A stretch of 64,000 bases of DNA from Bradyrhizobium sp. CB1015 (GCF_025200925.1 NZ_CP104174.1:5890001-5954000), one strand, 5' to 3'; shown: positions 10,062 through 17,962, numbered from the stretch's first letter. Notes: a model not told the origin generated them from the letters alone. Numbers and translations are program-made.

Positions 10062-10545
10062 CCGGCCGATCATGGCGCTAAGCGCATCAAGGAGTTCGTA
10101 CCGCCGCGCCACGTTCTGCACCAGATCGCGTGCGGTAATGGACGACATCAAGAATCGGCAGGCACGGCGGACGTAACCAGCCTGATGATCTTGAAGAGGC
10201 CCCGACGTGCAACATCGTCGGGGCCAACCCCAAGGCTGGTCGTTCCGGTTTAGTTCATAGGTGTCACAACCTGAATTCGCACTTCCGGTTGTAGCAGAAC
10301 AGAAGGTGTCCCGAGCTGGGAAATCGCGCGCGCAAATAAATTTTAAATGTGGATTTAAATCGCATTTAAATGGTAGAAAAATATTTAATTGTGGATAAAA
10401 TGGAATCGCTTGGCGCTCCACGGCGCCATGCCTCGAAACGGCTCCCGGCACCTGCTCCAACCCCAAAGATGCCGGGCCTTTTCCTGGCAAGCTTACCTTG
10501 AGGAACTAATTTAACTCAGATGTTAATTTTGCTCGGGTGACGCCC
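10062..10545. other. Gene-free stretch with hairpin and AT-rich segment
   Basis: No supported gene. It contains a perfect 10-bp stem hairpin at 10198-10225 (ggccccgacg / cgtcggggcc, 8-nt loop) with no T-run. A strikingly AT-rich block at about 10325-10400 (repeated tttaaat motifs) follows, in sharp contrast with the GC-rich surroundings. The AT block lies upstream of the H-NS-like small gene and may hold its promoter or be an H-NS-type binding region. Confidence 0.5.
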
Positions 10546-10719
10546 ATGAAGCAACAGGAGCAATTGCTGTATGGCCTTTCCGCCGAAGAGCTTTGGTTAT
10601 TGCGGAAAGATGTCCGTGCGAAGCTGGCGACGATCCTGCTTAAGAGAAAGAGGATGCTCGAAGCCCGCCTAGAGCAATTGCAACCGCGCCGCGGCCGGCG
10701 CCGCATTCGAGTACGCTGA
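10546..10719 (+). CDS. H-NS-family oligomerisation-domain fragment
   Basis: A 57-residue frame. Residues 5-45 (YGLSAEELWLLRKDVRAKL then LKRKRMLEARLEQL) match the N-terminal helical dimerisation module of alphaproteobacterial H-NS/HvrA-like proteins, whose usual pattern is 'LxxMSxDELWxLHEEvxxxL...KxxLExRLxxL'. The usual C-terminal DNA-binding part (Y-x-NP-x-x-P...W-x-GRGxxPxW) is missing; the product ends RGRRRIRVR. It may be a truncated pseudogene or a functional H-NST-like antagonist that titrates full-length H-NS. ATG 10546 is preferred over an upstream GTG at 10537; neither has a strong ribosome site. Confidence 0.5.
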   Translation: MKQQEQLLYGLSAEELWLLRKDVRAKLATILLKRKRMLEARLEQLQPRRGRRRIRVR

Positions 10720-10746
10720 ACTGTACACCTAATGGAATGGCTTCAT

Positions 10747-10860
10747 ATGCCTAAGCAGGTTGCGATTGCCCTCTGGTCATTGGCTGCTGCGTGCATATTG
10801 GCATTCACGGTGGCGGCGCTTGTATCTTCCCCTAGTCGCGAAGACAGTCGCCCACGTTGG
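10747..10860 (+). other. Possible small single-pass membrane peptide
   Basis: From ATG 10747 the frame encodes a hydrophobic segment (IALWSLAAACILAFTVAALV) after a short KQ-containing head. The frame then runs on to 11298, but that later part is only the antisense of a DNA-ligase remnant. Either the peptide lost its own stop when the flanking DNA was rearranged, or this is chance. No clear ribosome site is seen. Confidence 0.3.
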
Positions 10861-10894
10861 CGGTTAGCTCGCGGCCGCCATGGCGGCTTCAAAG

Positions 10895-11150
10895 CTCCCG
10901 CTCCATCGCAGGATGCTGCCGGGTTCTTTACTTTAATCCAATCCTTCTGCCGCCCGCCTCGATACGGTCGCTCGCGGTGCTTTGACACGATGCCTTCTAG
11001 TCCCATCCGGCAGGCGGCACGGAAGAAATCGGAGCCGATGTCGCCCATCTCGGAGGGAGCGACAAGGATACCGCCCGGCCTTTCACGCAAGCAGGCCGTC
11101 AAGGCTGGTTTTCCTTCGATGAAGCGGCAGCGGACGAAGGTCGTCGCCAT
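10895..11150 (-). pseudogene. ATP-dependent DNA ligase (LigD-type) remnant
   Basis: On the minus strand the frame reads FIEGKPALTACLRERPGGIL and then FFRAACRMGLEGIVSKHRER, PYRGGRQKDWIKVKNPA. This is the region around motifs IV-V of LigD/ATP-dependent ligases (typically ACxxGLEGIVSKR...PYRSGRSxDWLKxKNPA), with motif V lysines present. Both the N-terminal adenylation lysine region and the C-terminal OB domain are missing. It is a fragment only, about 75 codons, left by rearrangement in the island; Bradyrhizobium-type genomes commonly carry several such ligases. Confidence 0.7.
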
Positions 11151-11496
11151 CGATTGCGAGGAGGTCAAAGGCGCAAAACTGCACTTCGTGATCGTGTTTG
11201 CACAATCTGTTGCCGGGCTGCTGAGGTTATGTCCTAGGCACTCCGGGGCCTCGTCTTATTCCCGCACAGGCGCCGAGACGATCCGAAGACACTTGTAGAC
11301 CTTGACAGCCGGCCGGCCGGCGAGCACTGGGAAAAATTCGGGTGGCAGAAGCCGCCCGGCGGCACTTGGGCTCTTGAAGAGAAGCCAGACCGAGGCGCGA
11401 ATTCCGTTCGGCTATTCCACCGATTGCTACATACCACCGTCACGCAGTTGGAACAGAACCATTGAGGCCGTGGTTAGCGACGGGAGGAGTGACGCC

Positions 11497-11715
11497 ATGA
11501 GTAAGGCCATTCGCAAGCTAGTCGCCGATCCTCCGATCATGACCGTCGGCGACCTCATCGATGAACTGTGCCGATTGCCAGATACTGCGCTCGTTAGCTT
11601 CACCTGTCCAATGCTCGAACAAGAACTTACGTTTTACCGCCTTCGACGGCGATCGAAGGACGTCGTTGAAATCGAAGTGAACGCGGCTCCGCAAAGCATC
11701 CCATCCGCCGCTTAA
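11497..11715 (+). CDS. Small hypothetical protein
   Basis: A 72-residue product beginning MSKAIRKLVADPPIMTVGDL. The ATG at 11497 has GGAGGAG 8 nt upstream, much better than the in-frame GTG/ATG choices before it. The sequence is mixed alpha/beta, with DLIDELCRLP and VEIEVNAAP, and has no signal peptide or membrane segment. I do not recognise the family. It lies between the ligase remnant and an IS256 element. Confidence 0.5.
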   Translation: MSKAIRKLVADPPIMTVGDLIDELCRLPDTALVSFTCPMLEQELTFYRLRRRSKDVVEIEVNAAPQSIPSAA

Positions 11716-11963
11716 GAATTTAAGCCGGGCCGCCGGAACGGACATCTGGCCCTGGGCATTAACATTTGAGACCGTCGCTCGCCGTACCGATTGGACGGCG
11801 CACGTCGCGGGATAGCCAAAGGTCACTGGACCCGCCGTTTCAAGCGCCCGTGCGGATAGCCAAAGGCGACGGTCTCGGCCTCTTTTTTTGTCGTTTTGAC
11901 CTTGGCTCACGAGACCAAGCCATGCGCAACATCGACAGGTCGCACAGCTTCGCAGCTTCGCAG

Positions 11964-13357
11964 ATCGTGTCCCTGAGCGTGGTGTAACTGGCGGTGGGAC
12001 ACCGCGTTCGCCGGCAAGAGCCGGACTGGTCAGCTGGCGATAGCCGGGAGGCTGACGGTTGGATCATCGCTCAACGGCGCGATGGTTTCCAGGGTCATGT
12101 AACGGGCGCGCTGGACGGCCCATTCATCATTCTGTTCGAGCAGGAGCGCGCCGATGAGGCGGACGATAGCGTCCTCATTGGGGAAGATGCCGACGACCTC
12201 GGTCCGGCGCTTGATCTCGCCGTTGAGGCGCTCGATCGGGTTGGTCGAGTGCAGCTTGGTGCGGTGCTGCGGCGGGAACGTCATGTAGGCCAGCCGGCGA
12301 GCTTGGGTAGCTTGGGGCGGAGCTGATCGGCGACCTTCCGCCATTGCGCTCGTGCGGCCTCGGCATCGTCCTGGGCAAACGCAGTGGCGATGAAGGCGGA
12401 GACGACACGCCGTCCACTTTTGCCGGCATGGGCCAGCGCGTTGCGCATGAAGTGCACGCGGCAACGCTGCCAACTGGCGTTGAGCACCTTGGCGACGGTC
12501 GCCTTGATGCCCTCGTGGGCGTCGGAGACGACCAGCTTGACGCCGCGCAGGCCGCGGCGGGCGAGCTTGCGCAGGAACGCCGTCCAGAATGTCTCGGCCT
12601 CCGAGGGACCAATGTCCATGCCGAGAACTTCGCGCCGGCCATCGCTGTTGACGCCGACCGCGACGATCACCGCGACCGACACGATGCGCCCCTGCTGGCG
12701 CACCTTCACGTAGGTGGCGTCGATCCACAGATAGGGCCAATCGCCCTCGATCGGGCGAGCGAGGAACGCCTTCACCTTGTCATCGATCTCCGCGCACAGC
12801 CGCGAGACCTGGCTCTTGGAGATGCCGCTCATGCCCATCGCCTGCACCAGATCGTCGACGGAGCGGGTCGAGACGCCCTGCACATAAGCTTCCTGCACCA
12901 CCGCGGTGAGCGCCTTCTCGGCCATCCGGCGCGGCTCCAGAAAGCCGGGGAAGTAGGAGCCTTTGCGCAGCTTGGGAATGCGCAGCTCGACCGTGCCGGC
13001 GCGGGTCTCCCAGGTCCGGTCGCGGTAGCCGTTGCGCTGCGCCAGACGCTCGGGGTTCTTCTCGCCGTAGGCGGCCCCGGTCTGGCCTTCCACTTCCAGC
13101 TCCATCAGGCGCTGGGCAGCAAAGCCGATCATCTCGCGCAGCAGATCCGCATCAGGGGTCTTCTCCACGAGCGTGCGGAGGTTCATCATCTCATCGGTCA
13201 TCGGTGGTTCCTCGAATCAGGTTGGTGTCAGCAACCCGACCCTACCGGCGAACTGCCGGTGACCACCGCAAAGCCGCCCGCCCGCTACGGCGCCATGGGA
13301 GGGCGCGCGTGCGGACGGCTTTGCTCTACCGAGCTACACCATCACCGGGGACACGAC
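11964..13357 (-). mobile_element. IS256-family insertion sequence, inactive
   Basis: The boundaries are inferred from a terminal inverted repeat pair: atcgtgtccctgagcgtggtgta at the left and tacaccatcaccggggacacga at the right (inverted, roughly 18 of 23 matching). The length of about 1.39 kb fits IS256. It contains one transposase frame that is broken near 12290. No clear 8-9 bp target duplication is seen in the flanks, so the insertion may have been rearranged afterwards. Confidence 0.75.
12030..13201 (-). pseudogene. IS256-family transposase (mutator type), frameshifted
   Basis: The start at 13201 gives [20 protein letters not shown] and a normal mutator-type transposase: WIDATYVKV (first Asp), [10 protein letters not shown] (second Asp), [11 protein letters not shown], and, in a second frame, TNPIERLNGEIKRRT (Glu) and VRLIGALLLEQNDEW. 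The two frames meet near 12290-12300, where the conserved stretch between PKLPKLA and LAYMTFP is short by about nine residues. A deletion of roughly 28 nt explains the frame loss. The catalytic triad is thus split and the enzyme should be inactive. Confidence 0.9.
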
Positions 13358-13425
13358 CCGGGAACACCCAAAGGGTGGAGCTAGGTTGATCGTTCGGGCT
13401 CACACCTCGACAGCGTGATGCCGAC

Positions 13426-13468
13426 AAGGCCTCAGCTCGGCGCCAGCCCCGGAGCTGAGGCCTTTTTG
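13426..13468 (+). terminator. Rho-independent terminator
   Basis: Inverted repeat aaggcctcagctc / gagctgaggcctt, 13-bp perfect stem, followed by ttttt. It lies just outside the right end of the IS256 element with no supported plus-strand gene directly before it, so it may belong to a gene lost by the insertion. Confidence 0.75.
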
Positions 13469-13557
13469 TCGCCCGTGTACATTTTTGTACAAAGGCCCGG
13501 AACCCAGGTCCGGCTTCTGACTCATCCCACGGGGACTTTGGATGGGATAAAAAAGAC

Positions 13558-13752
13558 GTGCCGCGTTACACCTCCTTCGCCCGAGAGGCGGCAGCAACGC
13601 TGCTGCGAATGGCCAAAACAACAAAGGACCCGCAGGTCGCGTCGGGATTGATACAGCGAGCCGCCGACCTGAAGGACCGCACGGGCGAGTTGCCTGCGGT
13701 TGACATTGAGATGTTCGCCGACGAGCCAAAAAAGCCGCTCACGAAGAACTAA
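13558..13752 (+). CDS. Small hypothetical protein, paralogue of 23547 frame
   Basis: A 64-residue product starting at GTG 13558 (VPRYTSFAREAAATLLRMAK) and ending KKPLTKN. Mostly helical and charged, it reads like a TPR-less helical hairpin (AREAAATLL, GLIQRAADLKDR). A second copy at 23547 begins with ATG and is nearly identical over 45 residues, which supports both being real coding sequences. Function unknown. This type of short 'AA-LL-D-AADLK' protein recurs in Bradyrhizobium genomes. Confidence 0.6.
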   Translation: MPRYTSFAREAAATLLRMAKTTKDPQVASGLIQRAADLKDRTGELPAVDIEMFADEPKKPLTKN

Positions 13753-13789
13753 GGTCGCCGTGTACGCGCGGAAACTCATGGAAAGAAAT

Positions 13790-13935
13790 GGCCCCAGCTC
13801 CGTGGGCAGGGGGGATGAAGCTGGGGCCGATTAGGGTCGCCCTCTTGGGGAAGGGCATCGGGAAAACTCGGCAATCCGCAAAGCGTTCCCGTGTTTTTCC
13901 GCCGCAGCCTGCCATTGCTCGGGGCTGAAGTTTGC
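13790..13935. repeat. Hairpin and flank repeated at 23790-23900
   Basis: A 10-bp perfect stem (ggccccagct / agctggggcc) followed by a conserved stretch (aagggcatcgggaaaact, then aaagcgttcc). The same arrangement occurs at 23790-23900. There the hairpin is followed on the minus strand by seven T, so it acts as a terminator for a minus-strand gene. This copy has a poorer T-run (catttcttt). Confidence 0.7.
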
Positions 13936-14027
13936 AACGTTTGGATTTGTAAGTGACCTGAAATGCTTGCTAGCATTCCGGCTGGGGACCTCCCTCGAAT
14001 AAGGGCGGCGTAACGGGGCTAGAAGCG

Positions 14028-14243
14028 ATGCCGATCAATCCGCTTTTGGGGAACGCCAACTCGGCAGACGTTGAACGACTCCGTCAGGCGTTCGCTGCCA
14101 CGCTGAAATCACTACATTTGGTCGATCGCAACGATCCGATCTGCGAGACAGTCGCGCGAAAGGTCATCGAGATCGAGGCCGCCGGCACTCATGACCCGGA
14201 TGAGATCGCGAAGACGGCCGCGAGAGAACTCGGCCCCAATTGA
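14028..14243 (+). CDS. Small hypothetical protein, DRNDP family
   Basis: A 71-residue product beginning MPINPLLGNANSADVERLRQ. The core LHLVDRNDPICETVARKVIE, then EIEAAGTHDPDEIA and AARELG, is shared with the product at 14677 (CVKDRNDPLTESVAK, ITEL), so the two are paralogues 430 bp apart. The pattern is a helical repeat with a conserved Asp-Arg-Asn-Asp-Pro turn. No membrane or export signal. Function unknown; I recall the motif in multi-copy small proteins of bradyrhizobia. Confidence 0.6.
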   Translation: MPINPLLGNANSADVERLRQAFAATLKSLHLVDRNDPICETVARKVIEIEAAGTHDPDEIAKTAARELGPN

Positions 14244-14297
14244 TTGAGGCCGCCTTGCAAGGCGGCCTCATCGTGCCTTCAGAAGGGCCGCCTGGTG

Positions 14298-14495
14298 CTA
14301 ATCGCGGTCGTGGTGGTGATGGTGATGGTGATGGTGCTCGTGGTGCTCGTGCCGAACGCCTCCACCTCCGGAATGCGCTATAGCGTTTGACGTGAGAGAA
14401 GTCGAAAGCAGCATAGTTATGGTCGGCGGCGTGACCGCCGCGAATTTTCCGCAAGTCTTCAGAAACTCACGCCGATCATCGTCTTCAGCGGGCAT
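14298..14495 (-). CDS. Small Tat-signal protein with poly-His tail
   Basis: A 65-residue product beginning MPAEDDDRREFLKTCGKF, with a twin-arginine motif, a hydrophobic stretch (LLSTSLTSNAIAHS) and a tail HEHHEHHHHHHHHHDRD. The first two thirds match the product at 23917-24141, whose tail is Gly/Asn rich instead. So the leader is conserved and the tail variable, as in secreted peptides with a shared export signal. The His tail suggests metal (Ni/Zn/Cu) binding after export. The ATG 14495 is chosen over TTG 14504. Confidence 0.6.
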   Translation of the reverse strand: MPAEDDDRREFLKTCGKFAAVTPPTITMLLSTSLTSNAIAHSGGGGVRHEHHEHHHHHHHHHDRD

Positions 14496-14676
14496 AGCGG
14501 CCAATCCTCTGATTGTAGGGCATACAATATTAAACTACCACGAATTGAATAAATTTAAATACGTTAATAGGTTCCAATATTTTCCGGTGAAGCTACGGTT
14601 CCATGGTATCGTCCGGCCTCACAGGCGTGCTGAGGGCAAGACATGGGCATCTACCCTACATTTGCAACCCCACAGT

Positions 14677-14883
14677 ATGGCTCCGAGAAATACTTGTATT
14701 ACAAAGGCTTACGAGCAGACGTTGCGTGCTCTCTGTGTTAAAGATCGCAACGATCCGCTCACGGAATCGGTGGCGAAAACAAACATCAAGATCGCCCAAA
14801 CAGGGCTCAAAGGCCCTGCACAGATTTCAGCGCAGGCGATCACCGAACTCGAAATGCTAGGCGAGCGCCGACTGGGGAACTGA
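14677..14883 (+). CDS. Small hypothetical protein, DRNDP family paralogue
   Basis: A 68-residue product from ATG 14677 (MAPRNTCITKAYEQTLRAL). The core CVKDRNDPLTESVAKTNIKI and AQISAQAITELEML parallels the product at 14028. It is separated from it by the divergent Tat-signal gene, so a tandem duplication followed by insertion or inversion is plausible. No ribosome site is obvious. The longer open frame upstream (from 14392) overlaps the antisense of the Tat gene and is not used. Confidence 0.5.
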   Translation: MAPRNTCITKAYEQTLRALCVKDRNDPLTESVAKTNIKIAQTGLKGPAQISAQAITELEMLGERRLGN

Positions 14884-14963
14884 AACAATCCGGAGAGCGG
14901 GAGGTTGGCTATTGGGCTTCGGGGCTTCGCAACGTGCGAGGCGCGCCATGACCCCCTGTCCCG

Positions 14964-15050
14964 GTGGGCGATGTGTTCCTCACGGTCCCAGTCATGGCCG
15001 TGACGTTCCTGGTCGAGATCGGCCTTTTCATCCTGATCGGAATGTTCTGA
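14964..15050 (+). CDS. Possible 28-residue membrane peptide
   Basis: GTG 14964 opens a frame reading GDVFLTVPVMAVTFLVEIG and ending LFILIGMF. It is almost wholly hydrophobic with one Glu, typical of very small membrane proteins. There is no good ribosome site, and the assignment rests on composition alone. Confidence 0.35.
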   Translation: MGDVFLTVPVMAVTFLVEIGLFILIGMF

Positions 15051-15156
15051 ATCGAGTGCTCGTCCCTCTCACGATACCGAGTGCCGCTCAAATATTTCGT
15101 GATCCCCGCAACCATCGTCCCCGTTCGGCGTCATGCGGAATTGCGGAGAACTCGCT

Positions 15157-15309
15157 ATGGACGACGGCGAGGAACAGCAAGAGCTTGAACGCGAGATCAT
15201 GCGCTACCGCATGATGGAGCGCGACGTTACCGACCCGCTCGCGCTTGGGCTCCTGCACGACATCCTCGCGGAATTAGAAGCGGCACTGCAAGCTTTGACG
15301 GACCAGTAG
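15157..15309 (+). CDS. Small helical hypothetical protein (50 aa)
   Basis: ATG 15157 with GGAGAA upstream gives MDDGEEQQELEREIMRYRMM, then ERDVTDPLALGLLHDILAEL and a short helical tail. Highly charged helices flank a conserved-looking TDPLALGLLHDI core. Similar short proteins with 'ELEREI-RYR-..-TDPLALxLLxDI' are frequent in Bradyrhizobium; function unknown. Composition, ribosome site and clean stop support it as real. Confidence 0.6.
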   Translation: MDDGEEQQELEREIMRYRMMERDVTDPLALGLLHDILAELEAALQALTDQ

Positions 15310-15369
15310 AGGCGCGCCCAAGCTGTGCCGCGCCCCCAAAGGGAATTCCACGTGACCATTCGCGTCGAT

Positions 15370-15600
15370 CTACGCGGCGCGTTCCTTGTCTGGCTGTTCC
15401 TCCACGGCGGTCGCGGTTTCTTCCAACTCCTTTTTGTAATTGCCTGCGAACCTCTCAATACTATCGGCCCACATCCTCAGCATTGAGACCTGAAAGCGCA
15501 TGATTGGGTTCAAGGCATTCATGCCGATTGCTGTCGCTGCGGCGATGCGTCTTTGTGGTTCGCGCGCGAACCGGTCTGAGTTAGAGGATTTGTCTGCCAT
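15370..15600 (-). CDS. Small phasin-like hypothetical protein
   Basis: A 76-residue product from ATG 15600 (MADKSSNSDRFAREPQRR). The region NPIMRFQVSMLRMWADSIER followed by FAGNYKKELEE resembles the amphipathic helices of phasin-type proteins (pattern 'N-x-x-xYQxxMLRxWA...xARNYEKxL'). Phasins coat polyhydroxyalkanoate granules, but this one is shorter than true phasins, so the role is uncertain. The next gene ends 35 bp upstream on the same strand, so the two may form a unit. Confidence 0.6.
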   Translation of the reverse strand: MADKSSNSDRFAREPQRRIAAATAIGMNALNPIMRFQVSMLRMWADSIERFAGNYKKELEETATAVEEQPDKERAA

Positions 15601-15634
15601 GCTGCTCTCTGCTTCTAATGCTGCTTGCCTGAAG

Positions 15635-15919
15635 CTAGTAAGTGACGGGTTGTGCATTGCGTGACTCTAAACGTTCGGCCAAATTTTGATCTACCGCGAG
15701 TCTCGCCGATCGGTCGTCGTGCAGTTCGTCTAGTTTTTTCAAGTAAGCGACCGCCGCTACTTGCAAGAGATCGAAATCGTCTTCGCCGGTATCACGAAGA
15801 TTGACGACGTAGCGATAGAGGGCGGAGCGCCGAGTATCGTTCTCGCTGATGCCGCTGTGAAGCAGCAGGTAGTTTCGCCAAGCGAACGCACAGGCGCCTT
15901 CTATGGTCTGAGAAGTCAT
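15635..15919 (-). CDS. Small hypothetical protein
   Basis: A 94-residue product starting MTSQTIEGACAFAWRNYLLL; GGGAGG lies 5-6 nt before the ATG at 15919, which decides the start. The sequence is helical (ALYRYVVNLRD, DDFDLLQVAAVAYLKKLDEL) with no export signal. It is placed directly before the phasin-like gene on the same strand. Family not recognised. Confidence 0.6.
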   Translation of the reverse strand: MTSQTIEGACAFAWRNYLLLHSGISENDTRRSALYRYVVNLRDTGEDDFDLLQVAAVAYLKKLDELHDDRSARLAVDQNLAERLESRNAQPVTY

Positions 15920-16083
15920 GTGCACCTCCCACGGCCAGAGAAAGACTGACGACCCGTTTCGTTCCGCGAAAGCTCCCGGCTGTAATATTGTTCCGTAGCT
16001 GCGCTGCAGGATATTTTTTGCAGCGCCCTCCGGCGTTCGACAGAGGCCCTCAATGTGCAGCTCGCAGAACAATTTTCCGATCG

Positions 16084-16140
16084 GGATTAGGATTCAAACT
16101 CGCGCAGGGCAACCCTGGAGCGGTCAGTCCCGCGCGGTGC
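16084..16140 (+). pseudogene. Fragment related to the 18008 gene remnant
   Basis: The segment gattcaaactcgcgcagggc and what follows (aaccctggagcg) matches 18116-18150 (gattccaaactcgcgcaagg, gcagccctggagcg), which there encodes FQTRARAALERA. Only a 45-bp piece survives here, in no useful frame. Confidence 0.45.
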
Positions 16141-16498
16141 CAGCGTTCGCAATCGCGCGAAACATGGAGCGCCCCTATATTTAGTTAATTTTTCGGGAGG
16201 TTCGCGTACTATCCTCCTAGTTATTGGGCTATGGCTACTGATCAACGTTTTGTTTGTTGTGATCACGATGCCCACTCGCAGGCCACGCTTACCGCCTCGA
16301 CCAGCGCGGCCAACGTGGAACGAAGCATTGGATGCAATCAGGCGCTTGCTGAAAATACGACGCCGTTGAAAAGTCAGACGATTGCGCTGTCATTTAAACC
16401 AGTCAAACACCGGACTTTCACTCGTCATTTTAATCTGCGAGACTTTCAATCCGACACAAACACTGGCTTGCGAAGAACAGGCCCGAAGGAGGTTCGCA

Positions 16499-16690
16499 GT
16501 GGAGAAGGTGCGACGCTTACGCGCGATGGGTTCGCTGTGCCGTCAACAGGCGGCGTACAACAGCATGAACAAATGGAAACTCCTCGCGGACGCGGAATGC
16601 TGGGAGCACTTGGCTGAGCTTGAGCTGTCGTCCCACTTCCGGGAATGCAACGTCGCTAGCTCCATCAGCTCGCTTGATCCGGCTGGGTGA
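16499..16690 (+). CDS. Small hypothetical protein, LRAM-CRQ-WKLLA family
   Basis: GTG 16499 is preceded by AAGGAGG with 6-nt spacing and gives VEKVRRLRAMGSLCRQQAAY, then MNKWKLLADAECWEHLAELE. The product at 24380 has the same pattern (VSRLRAMAALCRQTAAHH, SWKLLAEAEYWEHLA). Two conserved Cys/Trp-containing helices and no signal peptide. The family appears repeatedly in bradyrhizobia as I recall; function unknown. The longer in-frame opening from 16382 lacks a ribosome site. Confidence 0.65.
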   Translation: MEKVRRLRAMGSLCRQQAAYNSMNKWKLLADAECWEHLAELELSSHFRECNVASSISSLDPAG

Positions 16691-16752
16691 GAAAACTCCT
16701 GCAACGCGAAAATCGACCAATGGGCCAATTCTTCAAACATCGGGGGCGTGCA

Positions 16753-16920
16753 ATGGCTAACCGTAGTCGGGCGTTGAACCGCGTTGTCCTGTGCCTGCGT
16801 GCTCAGGCGCTTCTTTTTCGGCTTGCCGAACTTGAGACCCTTCGAGGGCGAGTGCGAGAGGCCGAGGAGAATACAGCTCTCGATCGATCGGCAGACCCGG
16901 TGAAGTCAACCATTCACTGA
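16753..16920 (+). CDS. Possible small coiled-coil protein
   Basis: A 55-residue frame from ATG 16753 (MANRSRALNRVVLCLRAQ) with a heptad-like stretch ALLFRLAELETLRGRVREAE. It follows the WKLLA-family gene by 62 bp on the same strand. No strong ribosome site; real coding is plausible from the coiled coil. Confidence 0.4.
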   Translation: MANRSRALNRVVLCLRAQALLFRLAELETLRGRVREAEENTALDRSADPVKSTIH

Positions 16921-17060
16921 TTTGTTGCCGAACTTCGCGGTCGTATTATTGGTCGTGCCGCGCCAGGGAACGGCAAGCCGTTGAACGAATATTTCTGACC
17001 CCTTGTGGGTCGATTGCACTCATGCCGCTTATCGGCGTCCTTGGCCGGTGTCGAAGAACT

Positions 17061-17084
17061 CAGGTGCTTCATGTGAAGCACCTG
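17061..17084. promoter_or_regulatory. Perfect 24-nt palindrome
   Basis: caggtgcttca-tg-tgaagcacctg, an 11-bp perfect inverted repeat with a 2-nt centre and no T-run. The symmetry suggests a dimeric regulator site or recombinase site rather than a terminator. It lies between the 16753 frame and the 3' end of the small gene at 17126. Confidence 0.4.
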
Positions 17085-17125
17085 CCCGGTCGAACGACTA
17101 CCGCGATAGTGACGCGCACGGCCGA

Positions 17126-17344
17126 TCACCCCTCAATGTGTTTCACCGTCGAAATCGGCCAGCGACCTTCATGTCCCGCGACCGAGATGCGAAGTCCGTG
17201 CTGATCATCGAGGAAGACGTGATCAATTGTGCCAGCCTTGCCGTCGGTCAAAACGACAGTCTTGCCGACTAGCTCCGTCTCGGCCTCGTGCAGTTCGCGC
17301 AAGATGTTCATCGCTCGCGCGTCGCCGGTCCTCGCAGCACTCAC
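17126..17344 (-). CDS. Small PRC-barrel-like hypothetical protein
   Basis: The region ETELVGKTVVLTDGKAGTID followed by HVFLDDQHGLRISVAGHEGR and WPISTVKHIEG looks like a single small beta-barrel of the PRC type (interaction or ribosome-maturation-like fold). The N-terminus is uncertain: GTG 17344 (about 72 residues) or an internal ATG (MNILRELHEAE) give sensible lengths, whereas the frame is open to 17569 without support. No export signal. Confidence 0.55.
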   Translation of the reverse strand: MSAARTGDARAMNILRELHEAETELVGKTVVLTDGKAGTIDHVFLDDQHGLRISVAGHEGRWPISTVKHIEG

Positions 17345-17623
17345 GATGCACTCTGCTTGGTGCGAATTCTTGTATTCTACCACTCTGGTATTTTGACGCG
17401 AGCACGCAATCGGGGAGTTCCAGGGCGCGTGAATTGAATTCTGAGGCGATCCCTTGGGTCTTACTTGTATCTTCACCACAGACGTGGCCGTTCGGAACTC
17501 TTGCAGTCCGCAATGAGTTACAGAGCCGCCGACTGGATGGAGCATGAGCGGTCGCGTGCGCGGTAGCACGTGATGGTTTCTCGATCGCGCCGGTCGGCAG
17601 CACTTGAACAGAGAGAGGCGACA

Positions 17624-17890
17624 ATGAAGGCACCACTTCTTCTTGCGGGCGCATTAATCATCGGATGCACCGCCCCGGCACTGGCCGATGAGTATTATGT
17701 AGTGCAGGGTCCGAACCGCCAATGCACCGTTACCACGACACGTCCGGCGGACAGGGAGGTCGTAACACAGATCGGTCCGCTGGCTTTCAAGAGCCGCGTG
17801 GAAGCCGAAGATCGCATCAAGCAGACCAAAGTCTGCGAGGAAGGCACAGTTGGTAGTAGCAGCAGCACGACTGTCATCAAAGAGAAATAG
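17624..17890 (+). CDS. Small exported hypothetical protein
   Basis: An 88-residue product from ATG 17624 (GAGAGGCGACA upstream). MKAPLLLAGALIIGCTAPALA is a Sec signal peptide cleaved before DEYYVVQGP. The mature chain (CTVTTTRPADREVVTQIG, KSRVEAEDRIKQTKVC) has two cysteines and a Ser/Thr-rich tail. It matches a common rhizobial pattern of short periplasmic 'YVVQ...C...A...K.VC' proteins; role unknown. A strong terminator follows at 17928. Confidence 0.75.
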   Translation: MKAPLLLAGALIIGCTAPALADEYYVVQGPNRQCTVTTTRPADREVVTQIGPLAFKSRVEAEDRIKQTKVCEEGTVGSSSSTTVIKEK

Positions 17891-17927
17891 CCGAGACATC
17901 ATTCCTAATCGTCTTTGGCTATTCGAT

Positions 17928-17962
17928 AAAAGTCGCGCCCATTCCTGTCGGCGCGACTTTTT
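17928..17962 (+). terminator. Rho-independent terminator
   Basis: aaaagtcgcgcc / ggcgcgactttt, a 12-bp perfect stem with a 10-nt loop and ttttt. It ends the small exported gene at 17624-17890. Confidence 0.9.

Noticed and set aside
13305..13350. tRNA-like string (ggtgtagctcggtagagca on the minus strand)
   Set aside because: It resembles a D-arm, but the loop is too short, no anticodon or T-arm follows, and it coincides with the IS256 inverted end.
16231..16617. 128-residue plus-strand frame
   Set aside because: It overlaps the better supported WKLLA-family gene in another frame and has no recognisable pattern.
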